In this document: piece after piece, positions 21,416-34,973 of the stretch
Numbering within the stretch: position 1 is the stretch's first letter
How the letters are laid out: the number at the start of each line of letters is the position of its first letter
Source of the DNA: Hedera helix
Lineage: Eukaryota > Streptophyta > Magnoliopsida > Apiales > Araliaceae
DNA: 64,000 bases
Assembly: GCA_947179155.2 (NCBI GenBank)
Contig: OX359264.1
Span: 58,679,202 to 58,743,201, forward strand
Direction of reading: 5' to 3'
Notes under the pieces: generated by a model
Seen by the model: the letters and a program-made list of their open reading frames with translations, nothing else
The model's database searches: none
Told to the model about the DNA's origin: nothing
Program-made: the position numbers and the translations under genes

Positions 21416-24408
21416 TGTAAGACCCCGAATTTTATGAAATACAAAATTTAATTTTTCTCCATATAGATATTTTTTTTTAAACAGTAAGTGGTTAAATCGA
21501 TAAAGTTAAAAGTTAAGGATGTTATGTGCAAATTTTATTTTGTCGGACAATATTCGTTTGGTCGGGGAATATTCGTTTGGTCCGACGGCGCCGAAATAAC
21601 AAATTATTGGTGGACCCCACAACGGAATATTTGTCGGATATAGAAAACGACAGAAATAACCTTTTTAAATAAAAATAGTCAACGGAACTGTTAAAATACC
21701 AGTGATAAAAGAATAGTAGCATACGGTAGTTTATGGTATTTTCTGTAGCACACGGTACTCTACAGTAACACACGGTATTGCATAGTGTCTCATGTTATTG
21801 GTCTGATAATTGACACCGTAACTGTTACGCATCATTTCATCGATAATTGTCACTGCATAATATTTTATATTATCAATTCAATAATTGTTGTTACACAGTA
21901 TTTTGCATTATTGATTTAATAATTGTCATTACACTGTATTTTATATCATTGAGTCAATAATTGTTGTTGCACTGTTTTTAAAATTATTGAACCTAATAAT
22001 TGTCACAGTAACATATGCACAGTAATTCACATTATTGAATCAATAATTGTCATTACACAGTAACGTATGCTTTATTTTACATTATTGTTATCTCTATTAT
22101 GATGTTATTTAAACAGTTGTATTTCATTAATTTATTGACTTGATATCTAAGAGCTAACTATACTGTATTTATAACAATTAGTCATAATAATTGAATTGAT
22201 AAAGTTATTTGTTTATAATATAAAGTTAGGTGATTATTAGGTGATATGAAATGAATGGTGTAGATTAAAGTGTGAATTATTGTTGAATAATTGAATTGAT
22301 TTGTTTATAATATAAAGTTAGGTGATTATTAGGTGATATGAAATGAATGGTGTAGATTAAAGTGTGAATTATTGTTGAATAATTAAATTGATTTGTTTAT
22401 AATATAAAGTTAGGTGATTATTAGGTGATATGAAATGAATGATGTAGATTAAAGATAATATAATATTTGAAATGGATGGTGTAGATTAAAAGATGATCTT
22501 TAAATGAATGGTTTAGATTAAATGAATGATAAGATTTTTGGCTATAAATAGAAGCCTTAACTTAAGGATTTTTCATAAACTTCCTTACTTGTTCTTTCTT
22601 TCTCTCTCTAAATACTTCTTGTGAAAGTTTTCTCTAAGTGTGCTTAAGTCATATTGAGTATTTGTGAAGATCTATAAGTATACGTGTACTGTTCAAGTTA
22701 ATCAACCTCATTTAAATCAATATCCAGTCACGTGTTGAGGTAAGGAATACCATCTTTTTCATCTTCCATTATTCAAACATACTATGGTAAGGGATTATCA
22801 TTATTTGATTCTCGATAATAATATTGTTTCTTCCTTACTCATAAGACGTGCCTTTTATTTCCATGTATTAAATTGTGGGAATAACCTTACGGAGCGGATT
22901 GCCGCCTGTTGGTGAATAACCTTTCGTATTCATTCATTATTAATCTCTGAGAATAACCTTACGGAGCGGATTGCCGCCTGTTTGGTGAATAACTCTTTGT
23001 ACTCAAATTCTATTAAATTGTGGGAATAACCTTACGGAGCGGATTGCCGCCTGTTGGTGAATAACCTTTCGTATTCATTCAGTATTAATCTCTGAGAATA
23101 ACCTTACGGAGCGGATTGCCGCCTGTTTGGTGAATAACTCTTTGTACTCAAATTCTATTAAATTGTGGGAATAACCTTACGGAGCGGATTGCCGCCTGTT
23201 GGTGAATAACCCTTTGTATTAATTTCCTTCACCTTTTGTTAATCCAACCTGCTACGGTAAGGGATATTATTTTCTTTCATACTCCTAAATCGAAATTTAT
23301 TATGGAACTATTGCTTCTATAATTCCTGAAAATATTATATGTTCCATAATAGTTGAACTTCATTATTTCAACTGAACCTTCCTATTTACGTGAACCTTTC
23401 TATTGAATTGTAACCGTTATTCTGAACTGTGGATCTTGAATATCATTTTTAAATTTCACTCCACATCATGTTGACAATTTGGACATTATTTGAATCTGTA
23501 CAAAGTAAACTTCCGATACTTATTGTTATCCTATTTCTTCTGTTCATCATTTATATCATTCTAATCATCCAAAAATCAAGCTGTTGTGAATATCTGTGGC
23601 CGGGGGCACAGATGTGATATATTTGTTGAACAGATGATAGGTTAAAGGCGATATAATAGGTTAAAGGCGATACATCTGTTCGGTGTCTTTTATGGCACGT
23701 GGTGAATGTTCTCTTTGGCCCGTAGTGCAAAGATGAACTGTTGTTTGGTATGATTATGACCAAAGGATGAATCTGGTATAATCATGACCGTTGGTGTTAT
23801 ATTGAATGTCTTTGGCCCGTAGTGCAAAGATGAACTGTTGATCTGCATGATTATGATCAGGAACTGTGAATTTGTATTATCTTGACTAATGATATTTCAG
23901 ATGATAAAAGTTGATGATGTTTTTCCTAAAAAGAGAACCGAGTGGACATTATAGTCTGCATTATTCTTCTAATAGATTACTCATTCCGCTGCTATTATTG
24001 ATCTGAACGTTGTTTAAGAATTTAACTGCAGTTTTTGATATAAACCTTGTAGTCTATTGTATTCTATCAAGAACTCAACTGTTGAAGACTAATGATAATT
24101 TATTCGTCATTATCTTAGTCATGATATTCTTTACTGGGCTATTTGAGCTCACCCTTTCTTTTATTCCATTGTTTTTCAACAGGAGATGAAAACATAACAG
24201 GGTCTAGCCGGGGAATGGAGTGAGGGTCCGAGGAATAGTTATCATAGTTTTCACGTTTTGTAAAATAGTGTGGCAATAATAGTGAAGACTTAGTTGTGTA
24301 TTATTATACACTGTATTGTTGTACGTTGTGCTTTGTTGTAATAATTTTGTTGTAGTATTTTGACGACTCAAGTTTGGGCTGTGTGGGCCCAGATTTGGGG
24401 GCGTCACA
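21416..24408 (+). repeat. 5' LTR of gypsy element 2
   Basis: 2,993 bp, TG...CA. The TATA box is at 22543-22550, the three-unit U3 array at about 22210-22450 and the five-unit leader array at about 22870-23210. It lacks a short GTGCCGTAC-containing segment near the start that is present in element 1, so two LTR subtypes exist. Confidence 0.95.
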
Positions 24409-24410
24409 GT

Positions 24411-24422
24411 TGGTATCAGAGC
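24411..24422 (+). other. tRNA-iMet primer binding site, element 2
   Basis: TGGTATCAGAGC, the canonical plant initiator tRNA-Met complement, two bases after the LTR. Confidence 0.95.
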
Positions 24423-24608
24423 TTAGGGATATGGTCTTTAATGGAGATCTGGGGTAGAACTAGGAGGGGAGAGACGAATAGAATCAGTCACTAGTGTGTC
24501 CTACCTAAATTAGATTTATTTTATTTAATGAATCGATTTGAATGTAGGAACATGAAGAGATGAGTCAGTTTATTTGAACTAACATTTATTTTGTGACCAC
24601 AGTTAATT

Positions 24609-25229
24609 ATGGCATCTGGAAATCAGGAGGTTAACTATGAAATTACCGAAACAAATGTAGCTGCAAAACAAGAGGCGACGAATAATCTTCTTACAAACTC
24701 AGAGTTGAATCATTTGCCTAAGGCAAAAATTATGCGTGTTCTATCCAGTAAGGATGAAGGTGAAAGCTCTGCTACAGTCGTTCCAGATCCATTCTTAGAA
24801 GCAATTAAAGGAAGTAACGAACTTGCGGAAATTATTGCCTTTAATTTACTCACTAATTGGGAGAGTGATATCACCTGGTTATGCTCTATAACAAAGGATC
24901 AGAATATATGGACTTTTCATATTAGTCTTTGGGATTTATGGTGTTCCAGCTATGATTTTCAAGATTATTTAAAAATGATGTTTCTATACTTTTGGGCGTT
25001 ACAATTTAGAGGAATTCAGGTTAAGTTAGTCACTATCGTGGAAACTGCAGTCTATCGAAAATACTATTTTAATGGAAATCATTGGTACCTTACTACTGAT
25101 GAAGTTGATGAACCCGAGAAACAGTTTGCTAGAAAATTATTCAGTGGTATTCCCATGGTTGAAATACGTGAAGATCCGAATGAAGTATTCGGGATTCGAT
25201 TTGACGATAACAGTCAAGAAACCGAATGA
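24609..25229 (+). CDS. ORF1 in the gag position of gypsy element 2, function unknown
   Basis: 206 residues, nearly identical to ORF1 of element 1, with lysine at residue 19 and aspartate near 114, as in element 3. It is fully open although the pol downstream is badly damaged. No gag motif or zinc knuckle is visible. The upstream ACCACAG tract, a possible splice acceptor, is kept. Confidence 0.6.
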   Translation: MASGNQEVNYEITETNVAAKQEATNNLLTNSELNHLPKAKIMRVLSSKDEGESSATVVPDPFLEAIKGSNELAEIIAFNLLTNWESDITWLCSITKDQNIWTFHISLWDLWCSSYDFQDYLKMMFLYFWALQFRGIQVKLVTIVETAVYRKYYFNGNHWYLTTDEVDEPEKQFARKLFSGIPMVEIREDPNEVFGIRFDDNSQETE

Positions 25230-27977
25230 GGTGATAACCGGTAAGCTATTCATAAATTCTCGTGAAGTCTATGCCATATTAGATACTGGCTCTATCCACT
25301 CTTTTATCTCACCTATATGTACTCAACGTTTAAATTTGACTATTGAAAACTTAAATCTTGTCTTATCAGTTGAAACCTCATTGGGAGAAATATCTATCAC
25401 ATCTACTATCTATAAATCTTGCCTAGTTCAAATCAACAACCTCATATTACCTGTTGACCTTATTTCTTTGGAGATGCATGAATTTGATGTGATTTTAGGA
25501 ATTGATTAGTTGACTACCCATCATGAAAAAAAAATTGATTGTTTTCATAAGATTCTTAGTTTTCATATTCCTAATCAACCTGTCATGCAAGTTCAAGCAA
25601 CTAAACCATTGAAATCTATAACTGTTATTTCTAGCCATAAAGTCATTCGTTTATTGAAAAACGGATGTCAAGCCTTTTTAGCTCATGTCACTGATTTGAA
25701 CAAAAATACGTCAAACTTGAATGATATTCCCATTGTTAATGAGTTTCCTGACGTTTTTCCTGAAGAACTTCCTAGCTTACCCCAAACCGTGAAAATGAAT
25801 TTTGTATTGATCTTGAACTCGGTACCAAGCCTATTTCCAAAGCCCCATACCGAATGGCTCTCATAGAACGCCAAGAGTTAAAAGTTTAATTATTAGATAT
25901 CGGTATCATTCGTTCTAGTACAAAACTTATATCGAGCAAGGAATGCAAGAAGAGTTTCCAAGAACTCAAGAGGAGACTTGTTTCAGCTCCTGTTCTGACC
26001 ATACCATCAGGATCAGGAGAATTTGTTATCTACAGCGATGCTTCTGGCAAAGGTCTAGGCTGTGTCCTTATGCAACATGGAAAGGTTATAGCCTACGCCT
26101 CTCGACAACTCAAAGATTATGAGAAAAATTATCCTACTCATGATCTAGAGTTGGCAGCAGTCGTTTTCGCGTTGAAGATCTGGAGACACTACTTGTACGG
26201 AGAAAAAATGGATATCTATACGGATCATAAAAGTCTCAAGTATTTCTTCACCCAGAAGGAACTCAACATGCGACAACGACGTTGGCTTGAGCTGTTAAAG
26301 GATTATGACCACACAATCCAGTATCACCCGGGAAAGGCGAACGTTGTAGCTGACGCTTTGAGCAGAAAATCTTATGCAAGTACAAGTGCACTGCTGACAA
26401 CACAAAAGTGTATTTTGTACGACTTGCAAAAGATGGAGATAGAGCTAAAGACACCAGAGACCCACTCGAAGATTGCTCACGTGCAAGTAGAACCAACTTT
26501 AATCGATAAAATTAAAGCTGTTCAAGCTACCGATCCGGAACTGATAAACATGATAAAGAAAGTACAAGAAGGTGCCATTCCCGAAGCAAGAATCGACGAG
26601 AAAGGAATACTTCGAGTCAACTCTCGACTCTGTGTTCCTAACGATCCTGAATTAAAGCATAAAATCATGATGGAGGCACACAACACGCCGTTTGCAATCC
26701 ACCCAGGAGGTAGCAAAATGTATCGAGATCTTCGACATACATTTTGGTGGAACAATATGAAAAGGGAGATTGCGGAGTTTATCTCAAGGTGCCTAACTTG
26801 TCAACGTGTCAAGGCAGAACATCAAGTTCCTAAAGGTCCATTACAATCACTTGAAGTTCCCGAATGGAAGTGGGAACACATCAATATGGATTTCGTGACG
26901 GGTCTTCCAAAAGTTTCTCAAGGCTTAGATGCAATTTGGGTGATCGTAGATAGATTGACCAAATCTGCTCATTTCTTGCCTATACGAGAAAACTTTTCAC
27001 TTGAACGTCTTGCCGGTATGTACATAAATGAGATCGTGAGATTGCATGGCATGCCAGTTTCCATAGTTTCTGATCGAGATCCTAGATTCACTTCACGCTT
27101 TTGGATCAGTCTACAAAAAGCTATGGGCACTGAACTACGTTTTAGTTCTGCATACCATCCTCAAACGGACGGACAATCGGAAAGGACGATCCAGACCCTC
27201 GAAGATCTTTTGAGACTTTGTGTATTAGACTTCAAAGGAAGTTGGGATAAGTAATTGTCGTTGGTGGAATTTTCTTACAACAACAGTTACCAAGCAAGCA
27301 TAGGCATGGCTCCATTCGAGGCATTGTATGGAAGGAAGTGTCGCTCTCCAATATGTTGGAATGAGGTAGGAGAAGCAAAATTGTTGGGACCCGAGTTGGT
27401 ACGCTTGACGACCGAAAAGATCCAAATGATCCGACAACGAATACAGACCGCACAAGAACGACAAAAGAGTTATGCTGATCTTCATCGGAGAGACGAAAGT
27501 TTCAACGTCGGAGATCATGTATTCTTATGTGTTTCTCCATGGAAAGGGGTTACGAGATTCGGAAAGAGAGGAAAGCTCAACCCTCGATTTATTGGCCCAT
27601 TTGAAATCCTCGATCGAATAGGAACCGTAGCCTACAGACTAGCCCTACCACCAAGTATGTCTCGCATCCATAACGTTTTTCACATATCTATGTTACGTAA
27701 ATATGTGAAGGACCCAAACCACGTCATTGAGTTAGAACCAGACGTTATAGCAGAGGATTTAACATACGAGGAGGTACCTGTTAAGATCCTGGATAAGAAG
27801 GAGCAGATCCTACGCTCAAAGGTTATACCTCAAGTTAAGGTTTTATGGAGGAACCAAGATACTGAGGAAATGACCTGGGAGCTAGAATCTGAGATGAAAT
27901 CTAAGTATCCTTACCTCTTCGATATGTCAGGTACGTCAATTTCGGGGACGAAATTTCATAAGGAGGGGAGGTTGTAA
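25230..27977 (+). pseudogene. Broken pol of gypsy element 2
   Basis: The protease has LDTGS, then GIDW is cut by TAG at 25507-25509. About 25530 an A-run differs from element 1, and near 25785 a frameshift follows the PSLP motif. From about 25790 to 25960 the sequence diverges sharply, and the RT core is missing: the equivalent of about 13550-14240 in element 1. RNase H and integrase then run open at 26070-27254, ended by a TAA at 27252-27254 where element 1 has tyrosine. The chromodomain part continues to 27977. The integrase HHCC histidine is intact here. The element cannot make its own RT. Confidence 0.95.
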
Positions 27978-30965
27978 GACCCCGAATTTTATGAAATACA
28001 AAATTTAATTTTTCTCCATATAGATATTTTTTTTTAAACAGTAAGTGGTTAAATCGATAAAGTTAAAAGTTAAGGATGTTATGTGCAAATTTTATTTTGT
28101 CGGACAATATTCGTTTGGTCGGGGAATATTCGTTTGGTCCGACGGCGCCGAAATAACAAATTATTGGTGGACCCCACAACGGAATATTTGTCGGATATAG
28201 AAAACGACAGAAATAACCTTTTTAAATAAAAATAGTCAACGGAACTGTTAAAATACCGGTGATAAAAGAATAGTAGCATACGGTAGTTTATGGTATTTTC
28301 TGTAGCACACGGTACTCTATAGTAACACACGGTATTGCATAGTGTCTCATATTATTGGTCTGATAATTGACACCGTAACTGTTACGCATCATTTCATCGA
28401 TAATTGTCACTGCATAATATTTTATATTATCAATTCAATAATTGTTGTTACACAGTATTTTGCATTATTGATTTAATAATTGTCATTACACTGTATTTTA
28501 TATCATTGAGTCAATAATTGTTGTTGCACTGTTTTTAAAATTATTGAACCTAATAATTGTCACAGTAACATATGCACAGTAATTCACATTATTGAATCAA
28601 TAATTGTCATTACACAGTAACGTATGCTTTATTTTACATTATTGTTATCTCTATTATGATGTTATTTAAACAGTTGTATTTCATTAATTTATTGACTTGA
28701 TATCTAAGAGCTAACTATACTGTATTTATAACAATTAGTCATAATAATTGAATTGATAAAGTTATTTGTTTATAATATAAAGTTAGGTGATTATTAGGTG
28801 ATATGAAATGAATGGTGTAGATTAAAGTGTGAATTATTGTTGAATAATTGAATTGATTTGTTTATAATATAAAGTTAGGTGATTATTAGGTGATATGAAA
28901 TGAATGGTGTAGATTAAAGTGTGAATTATTGTTGAATAATTAAATTGATTTGTTTATAATATAAAGTTAGGTGATTATTAGGTGATATGAAATGAATGAT
29001 GTAGATTAAAGATAATATAATATTTGAAATGGATGGTGTAGATTAAAAGATGATCTTTAAATAAATGGTTTAGATTAAATGAATGATAAGATTTTTTGCT
29101 ATAAATAGAAGCCTTAACTTAAGGATTTTTCATAAACTTCCTTACTTGTTCTTTCTTTCTCTCTCTAAATACTTCTTGTGAAAGTTTTCTCTAAGTGTGC
29201 TTAAGTCATATTGAGTATTTGTGAAGATCTATAAGTATACGTGTACTGTTCAAGTTAATCAACCTCATTTAAATCAATATCCAATCACGTGTTGAGGTAA
29301 GGGATACCATCTTTTTCATCTTCCATTATTCAAACATACTATGGTAAGGGATTATCATTATTTGATTCTCGATAATAATATTGTTTCTTCCTTACTCATA
29401 AGACGTGCCTTTTATTTCCATGTATTAAATTGTGGGAATAACCTTACGGAGCGGATTGCCGCCTGTTGGTGAATAACCTTTCGTATTCATTCATTATTAA
29501 TCTCTGAGAATAACCTTACGGAGCGGATTGCCGCCTGTTTGGTGAATAACTCTTTGTACTCAAATTCTATTAAATTGTGGGAATAACCTTACGGAGCGGA
29601 TTGCCGCCTGTTGGTGAATAACCTTTCGTATTCATTCAGTATTAATCTCTGAGAATAACCTTACGGAGCGGATTGCCGCCTGTTTGGTGAATAACTCTTT
29701 GTACTCAAATTCTATTAAATTGTGGGAATAACCTTACGGAGCGGATTGCCGCCTGTTGGTGAATAACCCTTTGTATTAATTTCCTTCACCTTTTGTTAAT
29801 CCAACCTGCTACGGTAAGGGATATTATTTTCTTTCATACTCCTAAATCGAAATTTATTATGGAACTATTGCTTCTATAATTCCTGAAAATATTATATGTT
29901 CCATAATAGTTGAACTTCATTATTTCAACTGAACCTTCCTATTTACGTGAACCTTTCTATTGAATTGTAACCGTTATTCTGAACTGTGGATCTTGAATAT
30001 CATTTTTAAATTTCACTCCACATCATGTTGACAATTTGGACATTATTTGAATCTGTACAAAGTAAACTTCCGATACTTATTGTTATCCTATTTCTTCTGT
30101 TCATCATTTATATCATTCTAATCATCCAAAAATCAAGCTGTTGTGAATATCTGTGGCCGGGGGCACAGATGTGATATATTTGTTGAACAGATGATAGGTT
30201 AAAGGCGATATAATAGGTTAAAGGCGATACATCTGTTCGGTGTCTTTTATGGCACGTGGTGAATGTTCTCTTTGGCCCGTAGTGCAAAGATGAACTGTTG
30301 TTTGGTATGATTATGACCAAAGGATGAATCTGGTATAATCATGACCGTTGGTGTTATATTGAATGTCTTTGACCCGTAGTGCAAAGATGAACTGTTGATC
30401 TGCATGATTATGATCAGGAACTGTGAATTTGTATTATCTTGACTAATGATATTTCAGATGATAAAAGTTGATGATGTTTTTCCTAAAAAGAGAACCGAGT
30501 GGACATTATAGTCTGCATTATTCTTCTAATAGATTACTCATTCCGCTGCTATTATTGATCTGAACGTTGTTTAAGAATTTAACTGCAGTTTTTGATATAA
30601 ACCTTGTAGTCTATTGTATTCTATCAAGAACTCAACTGTTGAAGACTAATGATAATTTATTCGTCATTATCTTAGTCATGATATTCTTTACTGGGCTATT
30701 TGAGCTCACCCTTTCTTTTATTCCATTGTTTTTCAACAGGAGATGAAAACATAACAGGGTCTAGCCGGGGAATGGAGTGAGGGTCCAAGGAATAGTTATC
30801 ATAGTTTTCACGTTTTGTAAAATAGTGTGGCAATAATAGTGAAGACTTAGTTGTGTATTATTATACACTGTATTGTTGTACGTTGTGCTTTGTTGTAATA
30901 ATTTTGTTGTAGTATTTTGACGACTCAAGTTTGGGCTGTGTGGGCCCAGATTTGGGGGCGTCACA
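27973..30965 (+). repeat. 3' LTR of gypsy element 2
   Basis: 2,993 bp, ending GGGGGCGTCACA, followed by the TATAT duplication. It differs from the 5' LTR at about nine positions by eye, for example GGCTATAAA/TGCTATAAA and CCGAGGA/CCAAGGA. No indels were noticed. Confidence 0.95.
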
Positions 30966-31264
30966 TATATATTGAGAGAGAGAAAGAGAATGATTCATAA
31001 CAAATAATTGTTATGACAACTGTTCCAATAGACCCATTTTAAATACTTCAAAAAGTAATTTAATAGTTATTTTTTCAAAAAAATTTTTTGACCGCCACTA
31101 AAAATAACAATTAGAAAAAAAAAGTAATTTTTTCCCCTTCCATTAAGAGTTGCGATCGGAAAAAATTATAAAATTACCCTATTCGCCGCCACAAAGAGTG
31201 GCGGCCAGTAACTTGGCTTGGAAAATGAATCAAAAGGACTAGATACAAGTCACTAAGCTGCGAG

Positions 31265-33210
31265 TAGGGCTGCAAACGATCTGAACCGAACCGAACATTG
31301 TCGAACTCAAACCGAACTCGAACCTCATTAGTCGAACTCGAACATGTTCGAGTAGTATTATCGAACCAACGCACCTGTGCGAGTTCGGTTCGTTAGTGTT
31401 CGCGAACAGTTCGCGAAATGTTTGAGTTCGCGAGCAGATCGGGTTCGACTATATGCTCGAGTTCGCGAGCATACTCGAGTTCACCTATAATGCTCGAGTT
31501 CATGTATTATGCTCAAGTTCGCAAAAATTAGGCTAAATATTTTTATTTTTTTAAAAAAAATTAAAATTTAATTACAAGGCTAAGAGGACTCAGATACTCG
31601 AGTTTATTTAGGAATTAGGAATTGCCAAATAAGATATAATATATCATAATATCATATTATAATATATTCATATATATATTAAATTAGTAGTAGTGATCAA
31701 TATTATTGTTAATTACTTAATTAGTCTAGAATAAATAAATATTACTACTTTCAATTAACTCAAAAAAAGGGCGATATTACTACTTCCTCAATTAATTAAT
31801 TATTTTCATATTTTTGTATTCTAAAATTTAAAATAATGTGAATTTAGTTGATTTAGATTAATTCAATATCTAATAAACTAATATTGTTAAGTTGTTAACC
31901 TTGAAATGTATTACTACTAGATACTTCTTCCGTTCTGAAATATAAGTAATAAGATCAACTGTTCAAGTATGAATTTTTAATTCAAAAGGAATGTGGTAAT
32001 TAACTTTTGAATAACATAAATCTTGAGAATTATTTTATAAAAAGTTTATAATTTTCATAATTATATTGTTTAAAACTAAATAATTTTTTTCTAAAAAACT
32101 AAAGTAATATATTAAATTTTACAATTTTGTAAATTAACTACAATTCTAATATCAAAGGCTCAAAGTAATTTAGAGACATTTTGTGTTTTTGTTTTTGTTT
32201 TCACCTTTTTGCTTATTTTAATTTAAATTATTAACTCATTTTAACTTCATGCAAACGGTACCGTGACATTGCTTTATTGGATTATTAAACTTTTTAAACA
32301 ATATTTTTTATACTAAATATGATTACTTAATTGCATAAAACAAAGTTAGTTAATTATTTTTTCTCACCGTCTCACATATACACTATAAGTCTGTAACACT
32401 AAAAAAATTAAAATCAAGTTTACACTTTTAATTATATGGTTGATGAACAATAGGTTGATGTAAACAATGATTATTACTCTATTAGTGAAGTCTCGATACA
32501 ATGATAACTTGATTTCTCTATTCTCTATCTTAATTTGGCAATTTCAATAACTCAAGTAAATGTAAGCAATTGTATTGTATCATTCTTTAATTAATGTTAA
32601 ATTGTCATTGCATGAAGATTAATGACATTATTTATGTGATTTATGATATAGGTTATAATTTATTAAATTATCAGTGATATAAATTGTAATAATCATTGTT
32701 AAAAAATTTATGAAAATATTACAATTATTTTAATTAAATTACAGGTGAAGAAGTACACATTATTATTTATTAATTATTTAATAAAAATGTGTACTTTTAA
32801 TCAATTATTAAAAAAACAAAAAGATGTTTAAGTAATAAAAAAAGAAAATTACTAAAAAATTAACAATTATTAATAAGACAAACTTTAAAATTTAATATGA
32901 AATAACTAATTATTTGTATTTAGAATTTAAAAATATTAAACATGTAAGAAATACAATTCAAACTGGAACATCTAACGAACCGAACCGAGTCGAGCTGCGT
33001 CGAACACTAGCATAGTCGAACCGAACTCGAACCGAACCGTTCACGAACATAGTCGATCCGAACCACATGGTTCGCGAATATGTTCGATCGAGCAATCGAA
33101 CTCGATACCATGAGCGAGTTTGGCTCGAAAAAATCAACTAGTCAAACTTGAACCGAACTGAATTCGAACCGAACCGGTTCGCGAATAGTTCGGTTCGTTT
33201 GCAGCTCTAA
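31265..33210. mobile_element. Nested non-autonomous TIR element with GAACCGAACCG-type ends
   Basis: Left end: GGGCTGCAAACG, then repeated CGAACCGAAC/CGAACTCGAA. Right end, inverted: AGAGCTGCAAACGAACCG. The inverted arms are about 250 bp (31265-31520 and 32960-33210). Flanks GCTGCGAGT and ACTTCGAGG match at 6 of 9 positions, which may be a decayed 9 bp target duplication; with the long arms that would fit a Mutator-like element. The interior is AT-rich and non-coding. Confidence 0.6.
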
Positions 33211-33357
33211 CTTCGAGGAATAAAATTATCATAATTAATGTTTCCCAATACGGGTCCAAAATATAGAAATAGACGACGTAAGGATTGTTAAATAAATATT
33301 TGAAATAATCAATCGAATCTAGTTCTTGTCTCATTCTTTGGGAGAGATTAAAAGTAA

Positions 33358-33358
33358 C

Positions 33359-33391
<33 letters not shown>

Positions 33392-33462
33392 ACTACACAT
33401 AATAATAATAATTAAAATTCTAAATATGAAGGAATATGTCTCGCGTATAAAGAGCATTTATT

Positions 33463-33534
<72 letters not shown>

Positions 33535-33536
33535 TG
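33358..33536. repeat. (ATT)n microsatellite
   Basis: Interrupted TTA/ATT runs at about 33358-33412 and 33458-33535. They lie between the right end of the nested element and the right arm of the outer one. Confidence 0.9.
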
Positions 33537-34110
33537 TAATATTTATGGTCCCAATTCTGAATATTTATTTAAAATATATACTATTAATTGTAAGATTTAT
33601 TATAGCATAATTTTAAATGAATCGTTTCAATTATGAATTTAAAAATATTTTTAAAAATTTATAGTAATTTTATAATTTGAAACAAAAAAAAAATAATTTA
33701 TAAAAAGAGTTTTATTTTTTTAACATGCAGGAGTCCATTCTTTGACAACCTTTACTAAATAATTATTGTTATTAGTACTAACTAGGATCGGCCGGTTCAA
33801 CATTACTATTTTATTTTATTTTTTAGCTTTGCTGCGTTTTATTAGATGAAGAAATAAGGTCAACCAATTCAAGTTTCAACGTATCACCCAAGTGGAATAA
33901 TTCCTTATTCAAGCCAAGTTACTGAGTGGCGACCCCTTTTTGAACGGTGGGCAGTTTCGTAATTTCATTCGGCTGTTACTCTTAGTGGCAGCTTAAGAAA
34001 AAAAAACTTCAAATTTTTTTTCTCCGCCACTTTTAGTTGCGCTCAGGAAAAAGTTAATTTTAAAAATGGTCATTGGATCAATTTTTGAATTGTCTAAACT
34101 GCATTTACTA

Positions 34111-34973
34111 ATCTATGTGTATGAGTGTAGGGTCAATTGACTCTACCGATTTTTTATTTTATATATGATATATTAAATTTATTTGGATATAATTTATATA
34201 TTTGACCCCACAATTTTTTTTTATCTCTTTAACCTTTCATGCTAATTGGAAGTCCTAAAATATCTCAAATTGACCTCATTCAAATTTTATAATTTTTTTT
34301 ATTATACTGGGCTAAATTAAAATTTTATAACTTTTTCAAACAAATTTTAACACTATATGACTTATTGACTGCTATTCCTTCTATATATGTATCTATCTCT
34401 ATAATATTTTTAAAATAAATAATAATCTAATTTAAATTATTTTTTAAAATAATTAATGAATTATGAAAAATTGTGATTAAAAAATTCTATTATGAGTGAA
34501 TATAGTGTATATATATCATATGTTATTAGTTATTATATTTTCATTGTAATATAATATATATGTGATTTAAAAATACAAAAATATTCAAAAAAAAATTAAT
34601 AGAGAACGCTACCTCTAAATTCTTGTTAAATTATTTATAACTCAATATTAATTTTGACCTCAAAACGATGATACTACTTGCTAGCTTCGCCACAGGACGG
34701 AGCCGAACACATTTTTGTCTCATTTGATCCAAACGAGTAAAAGAAACCAAAAAACGAGTCACTGACTCGGTATCATGATTTGAACGTATTTAGCAATTGA
34801 CATTTTAATTCAGCTGCGATACGATAAAGATCCTGCTATCCACCTTGTTTACAAGGTCCATTGACATATAATACTATGGTATTATAATTAAAAGTTTAAA
34901 ACTACCCTTATATTATACAATAAAAATCTCATTTTATTTAATTTTTTTTATTATACTTTATATTAGGAGTACA
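34111..34973. other. AT-rich sequence without recognised features
   Basis: No gene, RNA or repeat recognised. Long A/T tracts and short frames only. Confidence 0.4.

Larger units (their letters stand above)
21416..30965 (+). mobile_element. Ty3/gypsy retrotransposon, element 2, with RT deleted
   Basis: 9,550 bp with two 2,993 bp LTRs and TATAT target duplications at 21411-21415 and 30966-30970. It is the same family as element 1, but with three U3 units, five leader units and two ~117 bp units. About nine LTR differences are visible. Internally it has ORF1, a broken protease, a deletion of about 690 bp that removes the RT core, then RNase H, integrase and chromodomain parts. It is inserted in the right tip of the foldback element, so it is younger than that element. 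Confidence 0.95.
31008..34110. mobile_element. TIR element with ~210 bp inverted ends, carrying a nested element
   Basis: Left end (about 31008-31222) and right end (about 33893-34110) match in inverted orientation in the same order of modules: a GACAACT/GACAATT part, a CCGCCACTAAAA/GCAACTAAAAGTGGCGG part, a TTAAGAGT/CTAAGAGT part and AGTAACTTGGCTT. Similarity is moderate, so the element is old. No transposase is visible, and most of the interior is the nested element at 31265-33210 plus ATT repeats. The outer tips and any target duplication could not be fixed. Confidence 0.6.
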
